A stretch of 64,000 nt of DNA from Solobacterium moorei (GTDB lineage: Bacteria > Bacillota_I > Bacilli_A > Erysipelotrichales > Erysipelotrichaceae). Within the stretch, counting starts at the first letter, position 1, and every line of letters starts with the position of its first letter. The stretch is from assembly GCF_036323475.1 (NCBI RefSeq), contig NZ_AP028934.1:1550001-1614000 (forward strand), written 5' to 3'. Under the pieces are notes generated by a model. It was not told the DNA's origin and did no database searches. It worked only from the letters and a program-made list of their open reading frames with translations. A program made the translations under genes and the position numbers. Below are positions 14,762 through 24,634 of this stretch, piece by piece.

Positions 14762-15700
14762 TTAAGATTTCAATAATTCAGTAATTTGTTCCTGCGCCTC
14801 TCTGCCTTCTCTAAAAAACCTTGCCATAGGATAACAGTGACACATTCCTTTACCTACAATGATTTCATATGGGACATGGTATTTTTCCATTGCTTTTTTT
14901 AATTCGTCCGCAAAGGCGTAGAGACATTCATTTTCGCCGTAATAAAAATATGTTTTCGGAAAGTCGGTAAAATCTCCTACCGTTCCGTCTAACATATATT
15001 CCGGTAAATCTTCATCTCCCTTTAAAATTTCTCTTGCGGTTTTAATATATGTAGGTTCAATCATTATGTCCTTATGGTTAAGTTCATTTAATCTCTCCCA
15101 TATTCCCTTATTTTTGTCAAGACTTACATCGGGAATTCCGCCCGGAGAAACCGAAATAATTTTGCCCGGCATGTTAACAGGTCTACCCAATGCGTTGTTG
15201 TGCAAAAATATTCCAAGAGCCAGACAAGCTCCCGATGAAAATCCAAGGACACTTATGTTCTCCGCCTTGTATTTTTCGGTCATCAGCCTATAGGTTTCAA
15301 ATGAAACTTCATATGTCTTATCCACCTTTACATCTTCCGAGCAAAGTGGATAGAATAAAAACCAAACATCTTTGCCGGTTTGTTCCATTATTCTTTCCGA
15401 CAAAGTAAAATCCAATTTGTTCGGTTGTGTAATCATTCCTCCTCCGAAGAGATATAGCACCGCTCCATGGGCAGGGCTTTTATTTTTTTGATATGAAAGA
15501 AGCCTGTATCCCATAACATCTCTGTCGTAAAGATAATAATTTTTTCTCTTTGCCCTCTTCATTGCCTTATCTAAATCAAATACAGCTTTTGCGTTTTCTC
15601 CCTTTGCGTACTCAAGCATCTCTTCTTTGTTTTTTAAAAACATTTTTTTGACGTTTAGTAATCTTACTATGCCTGATGCGATTTTATAAGTTAAACTCAT
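14762..15700 (-). CDS. Alpha/beta hydrolase (HSL-like esterase)
   Basis: 312 aa. The nucleophile elbow is GFSSGA and the oxyanion region YLFGGGM stands where HSL-type esterases have HGGG. The histidine is in KGMCHCYP near the C-terminus, and the acid may be in YGENECLYAF, where Glu or a nearby residue replaces the usual Asp. Likely hydrolyses short acyl esters; the substrate is unknown. The start at 15700 is favoured by GGAGG 8 bp upstream over the ATG at 15715, which lies at that RBS. Probably an operon with the ATC-hydrolase-like gene. Confidence 0.8.
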   Translation of the reverse strand: MSLTYKIASGIVRLLNVKKMFLKNKEEMLEYAKGENAKAVFDLDKAMKRAKRKNYYLYDRDVMGYRLLSYQKNKSPAHGAVLYLFGGGMITQPNKLDFTLSERIMEQTGKDVWFLFYPLCSEDVKVDKTYEVSFETYRLMTEKYKAENISVLGFSSGACLALGIFLHNNALGRPVNMPGKIISVSPGGIPDVSLDKNKGIWERLNELNHKDIMIEPTYIKTAREILKGDEDLPEYMLDGTVGDFTDFPKTYFYYGENECLYAFADELKKAMEKYHVPYEIIVGKGMCHCYPMARFFREGREAQEQITELLKS

Positions 15701-15781
15701 TTTATTTTCCTCCATTAAATAACTTATAACTCTCGATTTTCCGAGTTAACAACGCCCGTGTCTTTTCCTTATTACTCAGGT

Positions 15782-16408
15782 TCATTCTCTGTCGCCTGTA
15801 ATAAAATAATCGCAGCAATCAGCTCCGTTTGCTATCGTGTCTTTTCTGTGGAGTACTCCATGTTGAAGACTGATCATAACTTCATCTAATTCACAAAATA
15901 GCGGCATTAATTCCGCCACCCCCAGTTTCTTTGTGTAGGCGCAAATCGGGCAGCGTGTAATTCTATAATAACAGGCGCCCTCATATGGCTCTCCCACAAA
16001 ATCAACTTTAAATGACGTGGGATAGAGCTTTTCTTTTTCCTCTGTATACCACTTATAATACTTAACTATATTTTTCTTATTGGCCTCTTTTCCCCTCTCA
16101 GTATTAAGGTCAGTTAACGAAAAATACCGGCTTATAAAATAAAGAGAGCTCCGCATCATTTCTTGGATTATTTCAGGAGGAATGCTTTTCTCACTTGCTA
16201 AGTATGGAGAAACAAATACAAGAGCGAACCTCTCATTGTATGCCATCGGATTGTCATTGCCGATATCATCCGCTTCTTCTATCAATTTCCGGTAAATTGT
16301 CTTGCTTTTTTTGATTATTTTTTTAGCATATTCCCGTCCATATTTTTCCCACAAAACTTTTTTCATTGGATGTTTAAACAGATAGAAATAAAACCCATTA
16401 TATTTCAT
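15782..16408 (-). CDS. L-2-amino-thiazoline-4-carboxylate hydrolase-like protein
   Basis: 208 aa. The C-terminal half has the pattern of the ATC hydrolase family: YYRITRCPICAYTKKLG, LFCELDEVM, and RKDTIANGADCCDYFI with its closing cysteines. Family members open the thiazoline ring of ATC in a cysteine-forming pathway, but many homologues beside regulators and hydrolases have no proven substrate. GGGGGG lies before the ATG. It is followed 81 bp later by the hydrolase gene. Assignment is by motif; activity not shown. Confidence 0.7.
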   Translation of the reverse strand: MKYNGFYFYLFKHPMKKVLWEKYGREYAKKIIKKSKTIYRKLIEEADDIGNDNPMAYNERFALVFVSPYLASEKSIPPEIIQEMMRSSLYFISRYFSLTDLNTERGKEANKKNIVKYYKWYTEEKEKLYPTSFKVDFVGEPYEGACYYRITRCPICAYTKKLGVAELMPLFCELDEVMISLQHGVLHRKDTIANGADCCDYFITGDRE

Positions 16409-16426
16409 ATTTTACCCCCCGTACTT

Positions 16427-16700
16427 TTATTTGTTCTTCATTGAAGACTTTATAAGTTTGATAAACGCAGACGCAAGATAATCGTCTTTTTTCCACGGTC
16501 GGCATTCTTCATTGAAAGTCGGCTGATGAAGTTCGCGCGCTTACCGAGTATTTCCCGAATTTCTGAAAAAAAGAGTTTTTCCTCTAAAAGAGTCACATGA
16601 GCTTCTTTGGCAAATTCAGAGCTGTCATCTACCGCAAATGTCATAATAGCGTCTGCATTTCCGGTGCGTTTAATAAACCGCTTTCATGTTCAATCCCCAT
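16427..16700 (-). pseudogene. Remnant of a regulator-like gene
   Basis: One frame reads MTFAVDDSSEFAKEAH to SRLSMKNAD, then the sensible continuation is in another frame (RPWKKDDYLASAFIKLIKSS) up to a stop at 16427. The frameshift lies near 16490-16510. The tail resembles the C-terminal end of a LysR effector domain, but only weakly. The 5' part is lost before the IS30 at 16886. 16700-16885 holds no gene. Confidence 0.4.
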
Positions 16701-17021
16701 AAAGCACATTCGCTTAATATACGTATTTACTGCAATGTCACAAAACTTTTAAGAATTAACCATAATTTATTCTATGAAACAGCTATATTGCCCCCATTTC
16801 TCTGGTTAGCCTCCGCTAACATCATATTACTGTTTTTGTTAATTTTCCATACAATATTGCGAAACTTGCGAAATCTGTTATTAGCCTCAAGTGAAAAGTT
16901 AAATTCCACTTCTAAGGTATGAAAGTTGAATTTAATCATTCACCAAGCTCTAGTTGAATTTACTCTTACACTTCTAGTTCAATATAAGTGCCGATTCTTC
17001 GTGTTTTAGGAGGAAAACATT

Positions 17022-18296
17022 ATGTTAACGAAGAATTCACACATGTCTTATTCAGATAGACAGATCATTGAAACTGGTATCGAAAATGGTTCTACCAAAC
17101 AAGCTATCGCTACTACCCTTGGTAAAGACAAATCAACCATAGGAAAAGAAATCAAATTCCATCGTGTCCTTGCATACAAATGTAATCTGCCTCTAGAGTG
17201 TGCTAACTACAAACGCTGTAAACATGAACGCCATTGTACTCTGGATTGTATCGATTATGTCCCTTTCAAATGTACTCGCAGGGACAAGTCACCAGGAGCT
17301 TGTAATGGATGTGGAAACTATCGCTCTTGTCGCTATGAAAAATATCGATACTTTGCCCTCGATGCACAGCACGACTACCAGATGACACTTACATCTTCAC
17401 GACAAGGTGTCAATGCGACAGTAAATGATATCAAGCAGCTCGGTGAACTCTTATTACCATTGATTAAGAAAGGTCAGTCCATCTACTCTATTCTTCAAAG
17501 CCACAAAGAGATCAAGCTATCCGAAAAGACGATATACAACTATATCGAAAATGGTGTCTTCCAAGATGTGGGTGTATCGATCGGTGCCATCGATTTGAAA
17601 CGTGTCGTAAGACGAAAGATGTCCAAACAAAAGCGCAATACATACAAGCCACGTAAAGACAATCGATACCTGACAGGAAGAAAGTACTCCGACTTCTTGA
17701 TATACATGGAAAAGAATCCAAATGCCAAGGTCGTAGAGATGGATACGGTATACAACGACGTGTCCAACGGACCTTTCCTACAGACCTTCAAATTCAGAGA
17801 GTATGACCTGTTGATATGTATCTATCAAACCGTAAAGGACTCCTTACATATGTTGGATGGGATCCTATTATTGGAAAAGATATTAGGAAAAGAAATGTTC
17901 GAAAAAGAAGCCGAGGTCATATTAACAGACAGAGGAAGTGAATTCGTCCTAGCTGAAGAAGCGGAGATACGTGAAGATGGAACTCGCAGGACACGTATGT
18001 TCTACTGTGATTCGATGGCCTCTTGGCAGAAAGGTAGTCTAGAGAACCTACATCTATTGGTAAGAGAGATATGCCCAAAGGGATGTGATCTCCATGCATT
18101 GGGACTTACATCACAAGAAAAGGCAAATCTCATCAGTATCCATATCAATTCATATCCAAAAGAAAAGCTGCACGGAAGATCATCCATACAGCTGCTCCAT
18201 TTCTACAACGAAGAAATGGCCAAGAAACTCTATGATTTTGGAATTACCGAAATCCCACCAGACGAAGTAATTCTAAAACCATATCTTCTAAAGTAA
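17022..18296 (+). CDS. IS30-family transposase
   Basis: 424 aa. The N-terminus has an HTH (MSYSDRQIIETGIENGSTK, ATTLGKDKSTIGKEI) and a Cys-rich stretch (CANYKRCKHERHC, CNGCGNYRSC). The catalytic core is VEMDTV, ILTDRGSEF and KGSLENLH, giving the DDE triad. Full length for the family and apparently intact. The RBS AGGAGG lies upstream of the ATG. Confidence 0.95.
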   Translation: MLTKNSHMSYSDRQIIETGIENGSTKQAIATTLGKDKSTIGKEIKFHRVLAYKCNLPLECANYKRCKHERHCTLDCIDYVPFKCTRRDKSPGACNGCGNYRSCRYEKYRYFALDAQHDYQMTLTSSRQGVNATVNDIKQLGELLLPLIKKGQSIYSILQSHKEIKLSEKTIYNYIENGVFQDVGVSIGAIDLKRVVRRKMSKQKRNTYKPRKDNRYLTGRKYSDFLIYMEKNPNAKVVEMDTVYNDVSNGPFLQTFKFREYDLLICIYQTVKDSLHMLDGILLLEKILGKEMFEKEAEVILTDRGSEFVLAEEAEIREDGTRRTRMFYCDSMASWQKGSLENLHLLVREICPKGCDLHALGLTSQEKANLISIHINSYPKEKLHGRSSIQLLHFYNEEMAKKLYDFGITEIPPDEVILKPYLLK

Positions 18297-18481
18297 GAAG
18301 ATAACCAAAAAGTTTCAGAATCAATCACACACGAAGGATCGGCATATAACTTTCACCAAACAACGAAGTAGAATCAACTCTTACAAATTTTTGAATAGTA
18401 GATTCTGCCTACCTTTCATGCGCTCATTTTTCTGTTACTTCACCTTCATTCTAACTAAAATAAAATCATTTTCAACTTAAA

Positions 18482-18525
18482 AATAGTACCATCTTGGATT
18501 ATCAATCCTTGATAGTACTATTTCT
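18482..18525 (+). terminator. Terminator hairpin inside IS30
   Basis: AAATAGTAC-CATC pairs with GATAGTACTATTT, with T residues at the end; downstream of the transposase. Confidence 0.55.
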
Positions 18526-19005
18526 GAATGACTTACTTCCACTTTATTGTTTATTCTTTAGAAGTGGAATTTAACTTTTCACTTGAGAACTCTATTTCTC
18601 TGGCTGTGGCTTTACAATAGATGTGAGACCTTAGGGGTAGAAAAAAGCGATTGAGTCCGTTAGAATGGTTTTTATGGCGCTCTAAAATTACTTGGGGTTG
18701 GGGTACCGCAATGAGAAGATTTGGGGTGCCTTTTTGATACTTCTTCAGAAAACTTGGGGTACCTTCAAAAATAAAAAAACCTCTCATGTTATTATCTTTT
18801 TGCTATGAAAGAAAAGAACTAGAGAGGAGGCCATAAATGGCTATTGATTATATTATCACATCTGCTTTGAACTTGTCCCAAGATCAAATTCAAAGTCTAT
18901 CTACATCTCGCAATCAGGATACCTTGAATATTTATCGTAAACGCTAAACCAGTTGTACCATATAGATAAAATAAAATCGTATTTGAGATAGTGTTGTAAA
19001 GTATC

Positions 19006-20592
19006 TCAAGTACGATTTTTATAAATGTTATCTGGTAGTTCTTTTGACCAAGGTAGTAATCTATCTGGTACCTCCACCGTTAGGTCATGTATCGTTTTAG
19101 GAAGTTCTTCTAACAGATAGCGAATATATTCGTATATCTTGATATCATTTGCTTTACATGTTTCTACGATACTATAGAGTACTGCACTGGCCTGTGCTCC
19201 TTTTATCGTATCGATCATGATCCAGTTCTTTCTTCCTACTGTAAATGGTCGTATCGCTCTTTCTGCCGCATTGTTATCTAGAGGTATTCTTGCGTCCTTT
19301 AGAAATTCTCTGAGATAGGATTCTTGATTCAGGGCATAGGTAAAGCCTTTTCCTGTTTCTGATTCTCTTGATACATTCTCCCAATATCTTTTTACCCATG
19401 TGAAAAATTCATCCACTAGGGGTGCTACTTTCTCTTTCCTCTGTCTTAGCTTTTCTTGTTCGCCCAATCCCTTCAATTGATTATCTTCGTGATAGATTCT
19501 ATTGATCCTATCTACCGCTTCCTGGGCAAGTGTCTGACTCGTCTTCACTGCTTTGATGAGCGTCGTGAACTTTCTTTTGAGATGGGTCCAGCACCCAGCT
19601 ACGGTAAAGCTTTCGGGATCTTCCTTGGCCAACTGGTGATAAGCACTGTAGCCATCACATACAAGTGTCCCTCTAAATCCCTCTAGGAATCTTTGCGGAT
19701 GTTCATGGGACCTCGTACGTCGATAATCATACAGGACGATCCGCTTTTCTTCCTCATGTGCCCCTGTACGATATACCCACATATAGGACTTACTGCCAGC
19801 TTTTCTGCCATCTTTGCTTACCTCGAATGGTGTTTCATCCACATGCAGTATATCCTGTTTGATCATTTCTTCTTTTAACCTATCGTAGAAATGTATCAAA
19901 TAGTTGTCGGATGCTTGGATCATCCAATTGGCCATGGTGGATCGTGAAATGTTGATCTGGTTTTCTTGGTATGTCTTTTCTTGTCTATATAACGGTACGG
20001 CATTGACATATTTGCCCCATATGATAGATGACACCAGTGATGGGGTAGCGATACTGTTTGGCCATAGTTCTACAGGCTTCTGTGCTCGTATGATTGTCTG
20101 GTTATCCTTTGCGGCATATACACCAATTTTATAAGTGACCGCTTCGAAAGATGCTGGTATATGTTCCAGTTTCGTTATGATCTGATATGGCAGTCTCTTC
20201 CATCCGCTCTTGCCAAATCTTTCATTCAATTCTTCTTCGGATAGTTCGATATATTCTTCACGGTGGTTCGTGATCTTCTGGATGTCTGATGCCCGCTTTC
20301 CTTTTGCCTTCTTCCTTGGTGCAGCTTCCTCTAACGTTGGCTCTGGTTGTAGTAAATCAAACAATACTTCAGGTTCATTAAAACCGAGTTCCAACTGTTC
20401 AAAGATTCCAGAACTCTGTTTCTCTGTACTTCTGCCAAAGCTTCTTTGATTCATGATCTTGATCTGTTCACTAAGAAGTTTGATAGTAGCTTCTAGACTT
20501 TCTACACTGCTTTGCATACTCATAAAGAGCTTTATGATGATGTCCTTTGGCAGGCTTTCTACTTCTTCCTCACTTAGTTTTTTCATTTCCAT
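19006..20592 (-). CDS. tnpC: IS66 transposase TnpC
   Basis: 528 aa. It opens with a coiled coil (SSVESLEATIKLLSEQIKIM) and the IS66 HTH region, then catalytic motifs LHVDETPFEV, LVCDGYSAYH and NNAAERAIRPF (DDE). It ends with the IS66 C-terminal motif (DTIKGAQASAVLYSIVETC). Length is normal and the gene appears intact. Confidence 0.95.
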   Translation of the reverse strand: MEMKKLSEEEVESLPKDIIIKLFMSMQSSVESLEATIKLLSEQIKIMNQRSFGRSTEKQSSGIFEQLELGFNEPEVLFDLLQPEPTLEEAAPRKKAKGKRASDIQKITNHREEYIELSEEELNERFGKSGWKRLPYQIITKLEHIPASFEAVTYKIGVYAAKDNQTIIRAQKPVELWPNSIATPSLVSSIIWGKYVNAVPLYRQEKTYQENQINISRSTMANWMIQASDNYLIHFYDRLKEEMIKQDILHVDETPFEVSKDGRKAGSKSYMWVYRTGAHEEEKRIVLYDYRRTRSHEHPQRFLEGFRGTLVCDGYSAYHQLAKEDPESFTVAGCWTHLKRKFTTLIKAVKTSQTLAQEAVDRINRIYHEDNQLKGLGEQEKLRQRKEKVAPLVDEFFTWVKRYWENVSRESETGKGFTYALNQESYLREFLKDARIPLDNNAAERAIRPFTVGRKNWIMIDTIKGAQASAVLYSIVETCKANDIKIYEYIRYLLEELPKTIHDLTVEVPDRLLPWSKELPDNIYKNRT

Positions 20593-20654
20593 AGCTTATG
20601 TATAAACCATTATGAGGGTGCCGTCAAATGTGGAAAACTTTGATTTTCCACACA

Positions 20655-20785
20655 AATATTTTACTGGTACCAGCGCATATCTATGGCGTAATAAAAAGGC
20701 ACGTATCAAGCAGTTTGGGGGCTGGAGTGTAGAAATTCATCTACTGCTTTTTATGTGCCTTATACGCCATCTATAGGCCTATCTT
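20655..20785 (-). other. Structured non-coding segment in IS66
   Basis: The 219 bp between tnpB and tnpC hold a long imperfect inverted repeat: CTATGGCGTA...AAGGCACGTAT...AAGCAGT against CTACTGC...ATGTGCCTTATACGCCAT. It is followed on the minus strand by a second hairpin (GTGGAAAA/TTTTCCAC). This looks like an RNA or regulatory structure limiting tnpC expression. Confidence 0.5.
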
Positions 20786-20811
20786 CTTAATAAAAGTTGT
20801 GGATAACTTTT

Positions 20812-21171
20812 TTACAGTATCATCTTTCGTTCTACTTTCTGAATTGTCTTCCTCTGTATGATTGCCATGCCTTCAAACAGCCAATGATACTGTTCGATAC
20901 TAATGTTCTCTATGTCTTCTGTCTTTCTGGGCCATTGGAATCTTCCTTCCTCCAATCGTTTATACAATAATAGGAATCCATCTGCCTCCCAAAGCAGTCC
21001 CTTCATACGATTAGTCTTTCTTCCACAAAACAAGAATAACGTTCCTTCATCAAAAGGATCTAGGTAGAAATGGTTCTGAATGATCGAAGCCAACCCATCT
21101 ATTCCATTTCTTAGATCTGTATATCCACATGCAATATAGATCTTCTTAAAACCACAATACTCTTTAAGCAT
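20812..21171 (-). CDS. tnpB: IS66 accessory protein TnpB
   Basis: 119 aa with the family signature KKIYIACGYTDLRNGIDGLA and TLFLFCGRKTNRMKGLLWE, GFLLLYKRLEEGRFQWP. The IS66 Orf2 protein is needed for transposition, though its activity is unclear. It overlaps tnpA by 8 bp. Confidence 0.95.
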   Translation of the reverse strand: MLKEYCGFKKIYIACGYTDLRNGIDGLASIIQNHFYLDPFDEGTLFLFCGRKTNRMKGLLWEADGFLLLYKRLEEGRFQWPRKTEDIENISIEQYHWLFEGMAIIQRKTIQKVERKMIL

Positions 21172-21517
21172 GGGATACCGCCCGAATGATCTTTAGTAAT
21201 AGCTCATCTGAAATATCTTCACCGATCTCTATCTGATGATTGCCCAATTGAATGTGTGCAGAACCATGTCGAATAGGTTTCTTCAATTCTTGAAATGTGA
21301 CATCTGATGATGGCGGTAAAGTTGCAGGAAAGATATCCATATGATTACCGACTTCTTGCGCCAAGTGGTTACGCAACTTTCGGTGATAATACCAATATTG
21401 TTTTTCGTTGATTCCATGTTCGTTACACCACTGTAGAACAGATTGACCACTTGTCTTACATTCCATAATGATCGATACCCATCGCTGTGCCTTTAGCTCT
21501 GCCGCTGTCATTATCAT
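21164..21517 (-). CDS. tnpA: IS66 accessory protein TnpA
   Basis: 117 aa; WVSIIMECKTSGQSVLQWC and NEHGINEKQYWYYHRKLR are the typical IS66 Orf1 HTH. The tail carries the IELGNHQIEI-like segment. First gene of the IS66 operon. Confidence 0.92.
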   Translation of the reverse strand: MIMTAAELKAQRWVSIIMECKTSGQSVLQWCNEHGINEKQYWYYHRKLRNHLAQEVGNHMDIFPATLPPSSDVTFQELKKPIRHGSAHIQLGNHQIEIGEDISDELLLKIIRAVSHA

Positions 21518-22886
21518 AAAATAATCACCCCCAAACCCTCACGATTCTTAAGGGTTCTAGGGTGATTATGACATGACTTATGATTAATATACAGGTACTA
21601 CCTATTTAGCGTTTACGATTTATCTTCTACTGATAAATAAACACCCCATTTGCCCTTACTGTGGTGCTGATACATCTAGCAAAGGACTTCTAACATATAC
21701 ATTCAAAACGCAAGACATCGCTGGTCTAAAAACGATTGTCAATTGGAAACGTAGACGATATAAGTGTCGTGACTGTCATCGTACTTTTAGTGAAGACAAT
21801 ATCTTTACCCCTGATGGTATGCACTCCACCTTCTCTATGGTCGATCAAATCATGAAAGATCTAGGTGATATCTCCATTAACTTAAAGACAATTGCACTAA
21901 GAGCACATGTATCTATTCCTACGGTAGAACTCTATGCCGATAGTTACTTGAGAATTCCAAGGCAGTTCTTACCCGAGTATCTAGGAATTGATGAACTATA
22001 TTCTGACATGGCGTTAAAAAACAGTTCTTACTTATGTGTCATGGTCGATAATAAAGCTCGTGTTCTAAACGAAGTCATACAGTCTCGTTCAAAAAAGGAA
22101 CTCAGCACTTACTTTGAAAATATCCCATTAAGTGAGAGACAAAGAGTGAAGATTGTGACCATGGATATGTGGCAGCCATACAAAGATGTTGTAAAGAAAT
22201 ATCTGCCCAACGCCATCGTCGCTGTAGATCCTTTCCATGTCATCGAGCATCTTACATCTGGATTCTCACGTCTACGTATCGATATCATGAATCATTATGA
22301 AAAAGGAAGTAGAGCTTATTATCTTCTTAAAACATGGCATAAATTACTGGAAACCGACTACAACTTAGATAACGAGCCGAAATATAACAGTTTCTTTAGG
22401 CAAAAATTGAATTATCGAAATCTATATGATCAGTTATTGGAGATTGATCCAGTTTTAACGCTTGCCTACCACTTAAAAGAATTATTTCGCAACTTTAATA
22501 GAACTGCTATTTACCCATCTTGTACAATCGAAATTACCTCCATACTAGATGCGTTTATTTCTGCCGACATACCTGCGTACGAAGACTTTTTGACATCTAT
22601 CACAAACTGGAAAGAGGAGTATCTCAACTCGTTTAGAAGACCGTATGATGACAGAAAACAATCGAATGCACTATCAGAATATATGAATAGTAGATTACGT
22701 GTACTGATCAATGTTTCTAATGGTCTTTCAAACTTTCCAAGATTCCGTGCTAGAGTGCTCTACGCGTTAAACAGAAAACTATATTACACAATTACGGATC
22801 ACCTTCAATCCAACAAAAGGATTGGAAAGAAGCGTGGTTCATACAAAAAATAATTAACAATAAAACATTTCTTTCTTAGCACATAT

Positions 22887-22943
22887 AAAAGGTAGAAATC
22901 GTAGACAAGAGACATTATTCTCATCTACAATTTCTACCTTTTT
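22887..22943 (+). terminator. Terminator hairpin of ISL3 element 1
   Basis: AAAGGTAGAAAT-C-GTAGA pairs with TCTAC-A-ATTTCTACCTTT and TTT follows. Confidence 0.6.
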
Positions 22944-23022
22944 ACCCCATGTAATTTTAAAGCGGATTTTTCTAAAACCCCAAGTTATTTTACATTAGGC
23001 AAAAAAGGAGCTTATAAACGAA

Positions 23023-24626
23023 GGCACTTTAAAATCTCATGGGGTTGGGGATAGGCTATAAACTTTTGTGGGCGCGAAAAATCATCGTGCTCATTTTTTG
23101 TGGGGAGACCAAAATATAATAAAACCTCCATGCTATTATCTTCTTGTCTGGAGAATCAAATAGAAATGGAGGTAGCCCTATATGGCTATTCATGATTTTA
23201 TCACGTCAACCTTAAATCTAACATCAGATTCAATTCAAGAAATCGATGCGATACGTAAGGAAGACCGTCTTTTTGTATATATCACACTGGTAAACCAACA
23301 CCCAACCTGTCCTTACTGTGGTGGCCCTACAGTCTCTAAGGGTTATATTCATAGAACTTATAATCACCTTCCTTTAGGTGATACACCTTCTTCTATTCAT
23401 TGGAAGCGTAGACGTTATACTTGTAAGGATTGTTTTAAAACATTTTGTGAAGAAAATCCTTTTGGGCCTGAATATTTCCATCAAACCTATGCTGTACTGT
23501 ATAAGATTGCTGCTGACTTTCAAAATCTACATCTATCCTATAAAGATATTGCCGAAAGGTATAATACCTCGGTTACTACTGTCCAACTATATGCCGACAG
23601 TTTCATTCAAGTCCCAAGGTTAACTCTACCGATCAATCTAGGAATTGATGAGCTTCATTCTAATATGGCCAAATATGGTGGTTCATATCTATGTTCTTTT
23701 GTAGATAATGATGCTCGCGTTCTTAATGAATTATTACCCGATCGTTCAAAACGAACATTATCAGCACATCTCGAGAAGATACCTCTAGAAGAAAGAAAAC
23801 GTGTCTTATATGTAACCATAGATATGTGGGAACCTTATAAACAAGTCTCTCTCAAATACTTTCCAAACTGTAAGATATCCGTCGATCCTTTCCATGTAGT
23901 CAAACATCTTTCTGATGGTTTTACTACATTACGTGTATCTTTAATGAACCAGGTTCCTAAAGAAAGTCCTGCTTACTATCTGCTCAAGCACTTTCACCAC
24001 CTCTTGGAAACAGATTGCTTTCTGGATAACGAACCTAAATATAATCATTTCTTTCGTCAGAAGATGAACTATCGAGATCTATATGACGCACTTCTCAATC
24101 TCAACCCGATACTCAAAAAGGCCTATGGGTTAAAGGAAGATTATAGATATTTTAATAGAAATTCTACTTATCCAGAATGTATTGAAGAACTCACAGATTT
24201 AATTAGGTATTTTAAAGAATCTAGACTAGTATGTTATAGCGAGTTCATTAATCTATTGGAAAATTGGTTTGAAGAAATATGCAATTCATTTCAAAGACCA
24301 ACAGAAGATAGAAAACAGTCTAATGCACTCGCTGAGAGCCTTAATCAAAAGATGCGAGAATTTATTATGATATCAAATGGTCTCAGTAATTTCGAAAGAT
24401 TCAGAGCACGTGTAATTTATGCACTAAACTACAGAATTGGCTTCTCATTGACATTAAACATTCAAGCATACAATCGTAAACAGAAAAAATAATAAATATA
24501 TTGTTACTCTCCAGACAAAAAGACAATCCCGTAGAGAATCACTCTTTGGAATTGTCTTTTATAAAATCTATCCCCATGGGATTTTATTGCGTGTTTTTTG
24601 AAAACCCCACGCTATTTTAAATTACC
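23023..24626 (+). mobile_element. ISL3-family element 2, intact
   Basis: 1,604 bp. Ends are GGCACTTTAAAATCTCATGG and, inverted, GGTAATTTAAAATAGCGTGG. It is flanked by the 8-bp duplication TAAACGAA at 23015-23022 and 24627-24634. A terminator-like hairpin (AAAAGACAAT/ATTGTCTTTT) follows the transposase. Confidence 0.92.
23182..24492 (+). CDS. ISL3-family transposase
   Basis: 436 aa, intact. An N-terminal zinc finger (CPYCGG ... CKDC), an HTH, and the catalytic core with GIDELHSNMAK, IDMWEPY, VDPFHVVKHL and NALAESLNQKMR. GGAGG precedes the ATG. It is close to, but not identical with, the ISL3 transposases at 18837 and 32289. Confidence 0.95.
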   Translation: MAIHDFITSTLNLTSDSIQEIDAIRKEDRLFVYITLVNQHPTCPYCGGPTVSKGYIHRTYNHLPLGDTPSSIHWKRRRYTCKDCFKTFCEENPFGPEYFHQTYAVLYKIAADFQNLHLSYKDIAERYNTSVTTVQLYADSFIQVPRLTLPINLGIDELHSNMAKYGGSYLCSFVDNDARVLNELLPDRSKRTLSAHLEKIPLEERKRVLYVTIDMWEPYKQVSLKYFPNCKISVDPFHVVKHLSDGFTTLRVSLMNQVPKESPAYYLLKHFHHLLETDCFLDNEPKYNHFFRQKMNYRDLYDALLNLNPILKKAYGLKEDYRYFNRNSTYPECIEELTDLIRYFKESRLVCYSEFINLLENWFEEICNSFQRPTEDRKQSNALAESLNQKMREFIMISNGLSNFERFRARVIYALNYRIGFSLTLNIQAYNRKQKK

Positions 24627-24634
24627 TAAACGAA

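Larger units (their letters stand above)
16886..18587 (+). mobile_element. IS30-family insertion sequence
   Basis: 1,702 bp bounded by 29-bp inverted repeats beginning CTCAAGTGAAAAGTTAAATT at 16886-16914 and 18559-18587, practically perfect. It has one transposase gene and a terminator hairpin (18482-18525, AAATAGTA/GTACTATTT). No flanking target duplication longer than 2-3 bp is visible, as expected for IS30. Confidence 0.9.
18937..21617 (-). mobile_element. IS66-family insertion sequence
   Basis: About 2.68 kb with ends GTAAACGCTAAA (18937) and TTTAGCGTTTAC (21616). It is flanked by ATTTATC at 18930-18936 and 21618-21624, in line with the 8-bp target duplication of IS66 (one base differs). 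It carries the three typical genes tnpA, tnpB and tnpC, all minus strand. Confidence 0.92.
18837..22853 (+). pseudogene. ISL3-family transposase interrupted by IS66
   Basis: Codons 1-33 (MAIDYIITSALNLSQDQIQ ... LNIY) lie at 18837-18936. The rest resumes at about 21618 with LLLINKHPICPYCGADT, the zinc-finger region, and continues to GSYKK at 22853. Core motifs GIDELYSDM, VDPFHVIEHL and ALSEYMNSR are kept. Removing the IS66 plus one copy of its duplication gives an uninterrupted frame, so this gene was intact when the IS66 arrived. The C-terminal part alone also opens at an ATG at 21819, but lacks the DNA-binding domain. Confidence 0.85.
18676..22999 (+). mobile_element. ISL3-family element 1, split by IS66
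   Basis: The left end GGCGCTCTAAAATTACTTGG at 18676 and the right end, read inward, CCTAATGTAAAATAACTTGG (ending 22999) are matching imperfect inverted repeats. No 8-bp duplication is seen, so one side may have been rearranged. A 2.7-kb IS66 interrupts the transposase at codon 33. A strong hairpin (AAAGGTAGAAAT/ATTTCTACCTTT, 22887-22943) ends the transcription unit. Confidence 0.85.
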
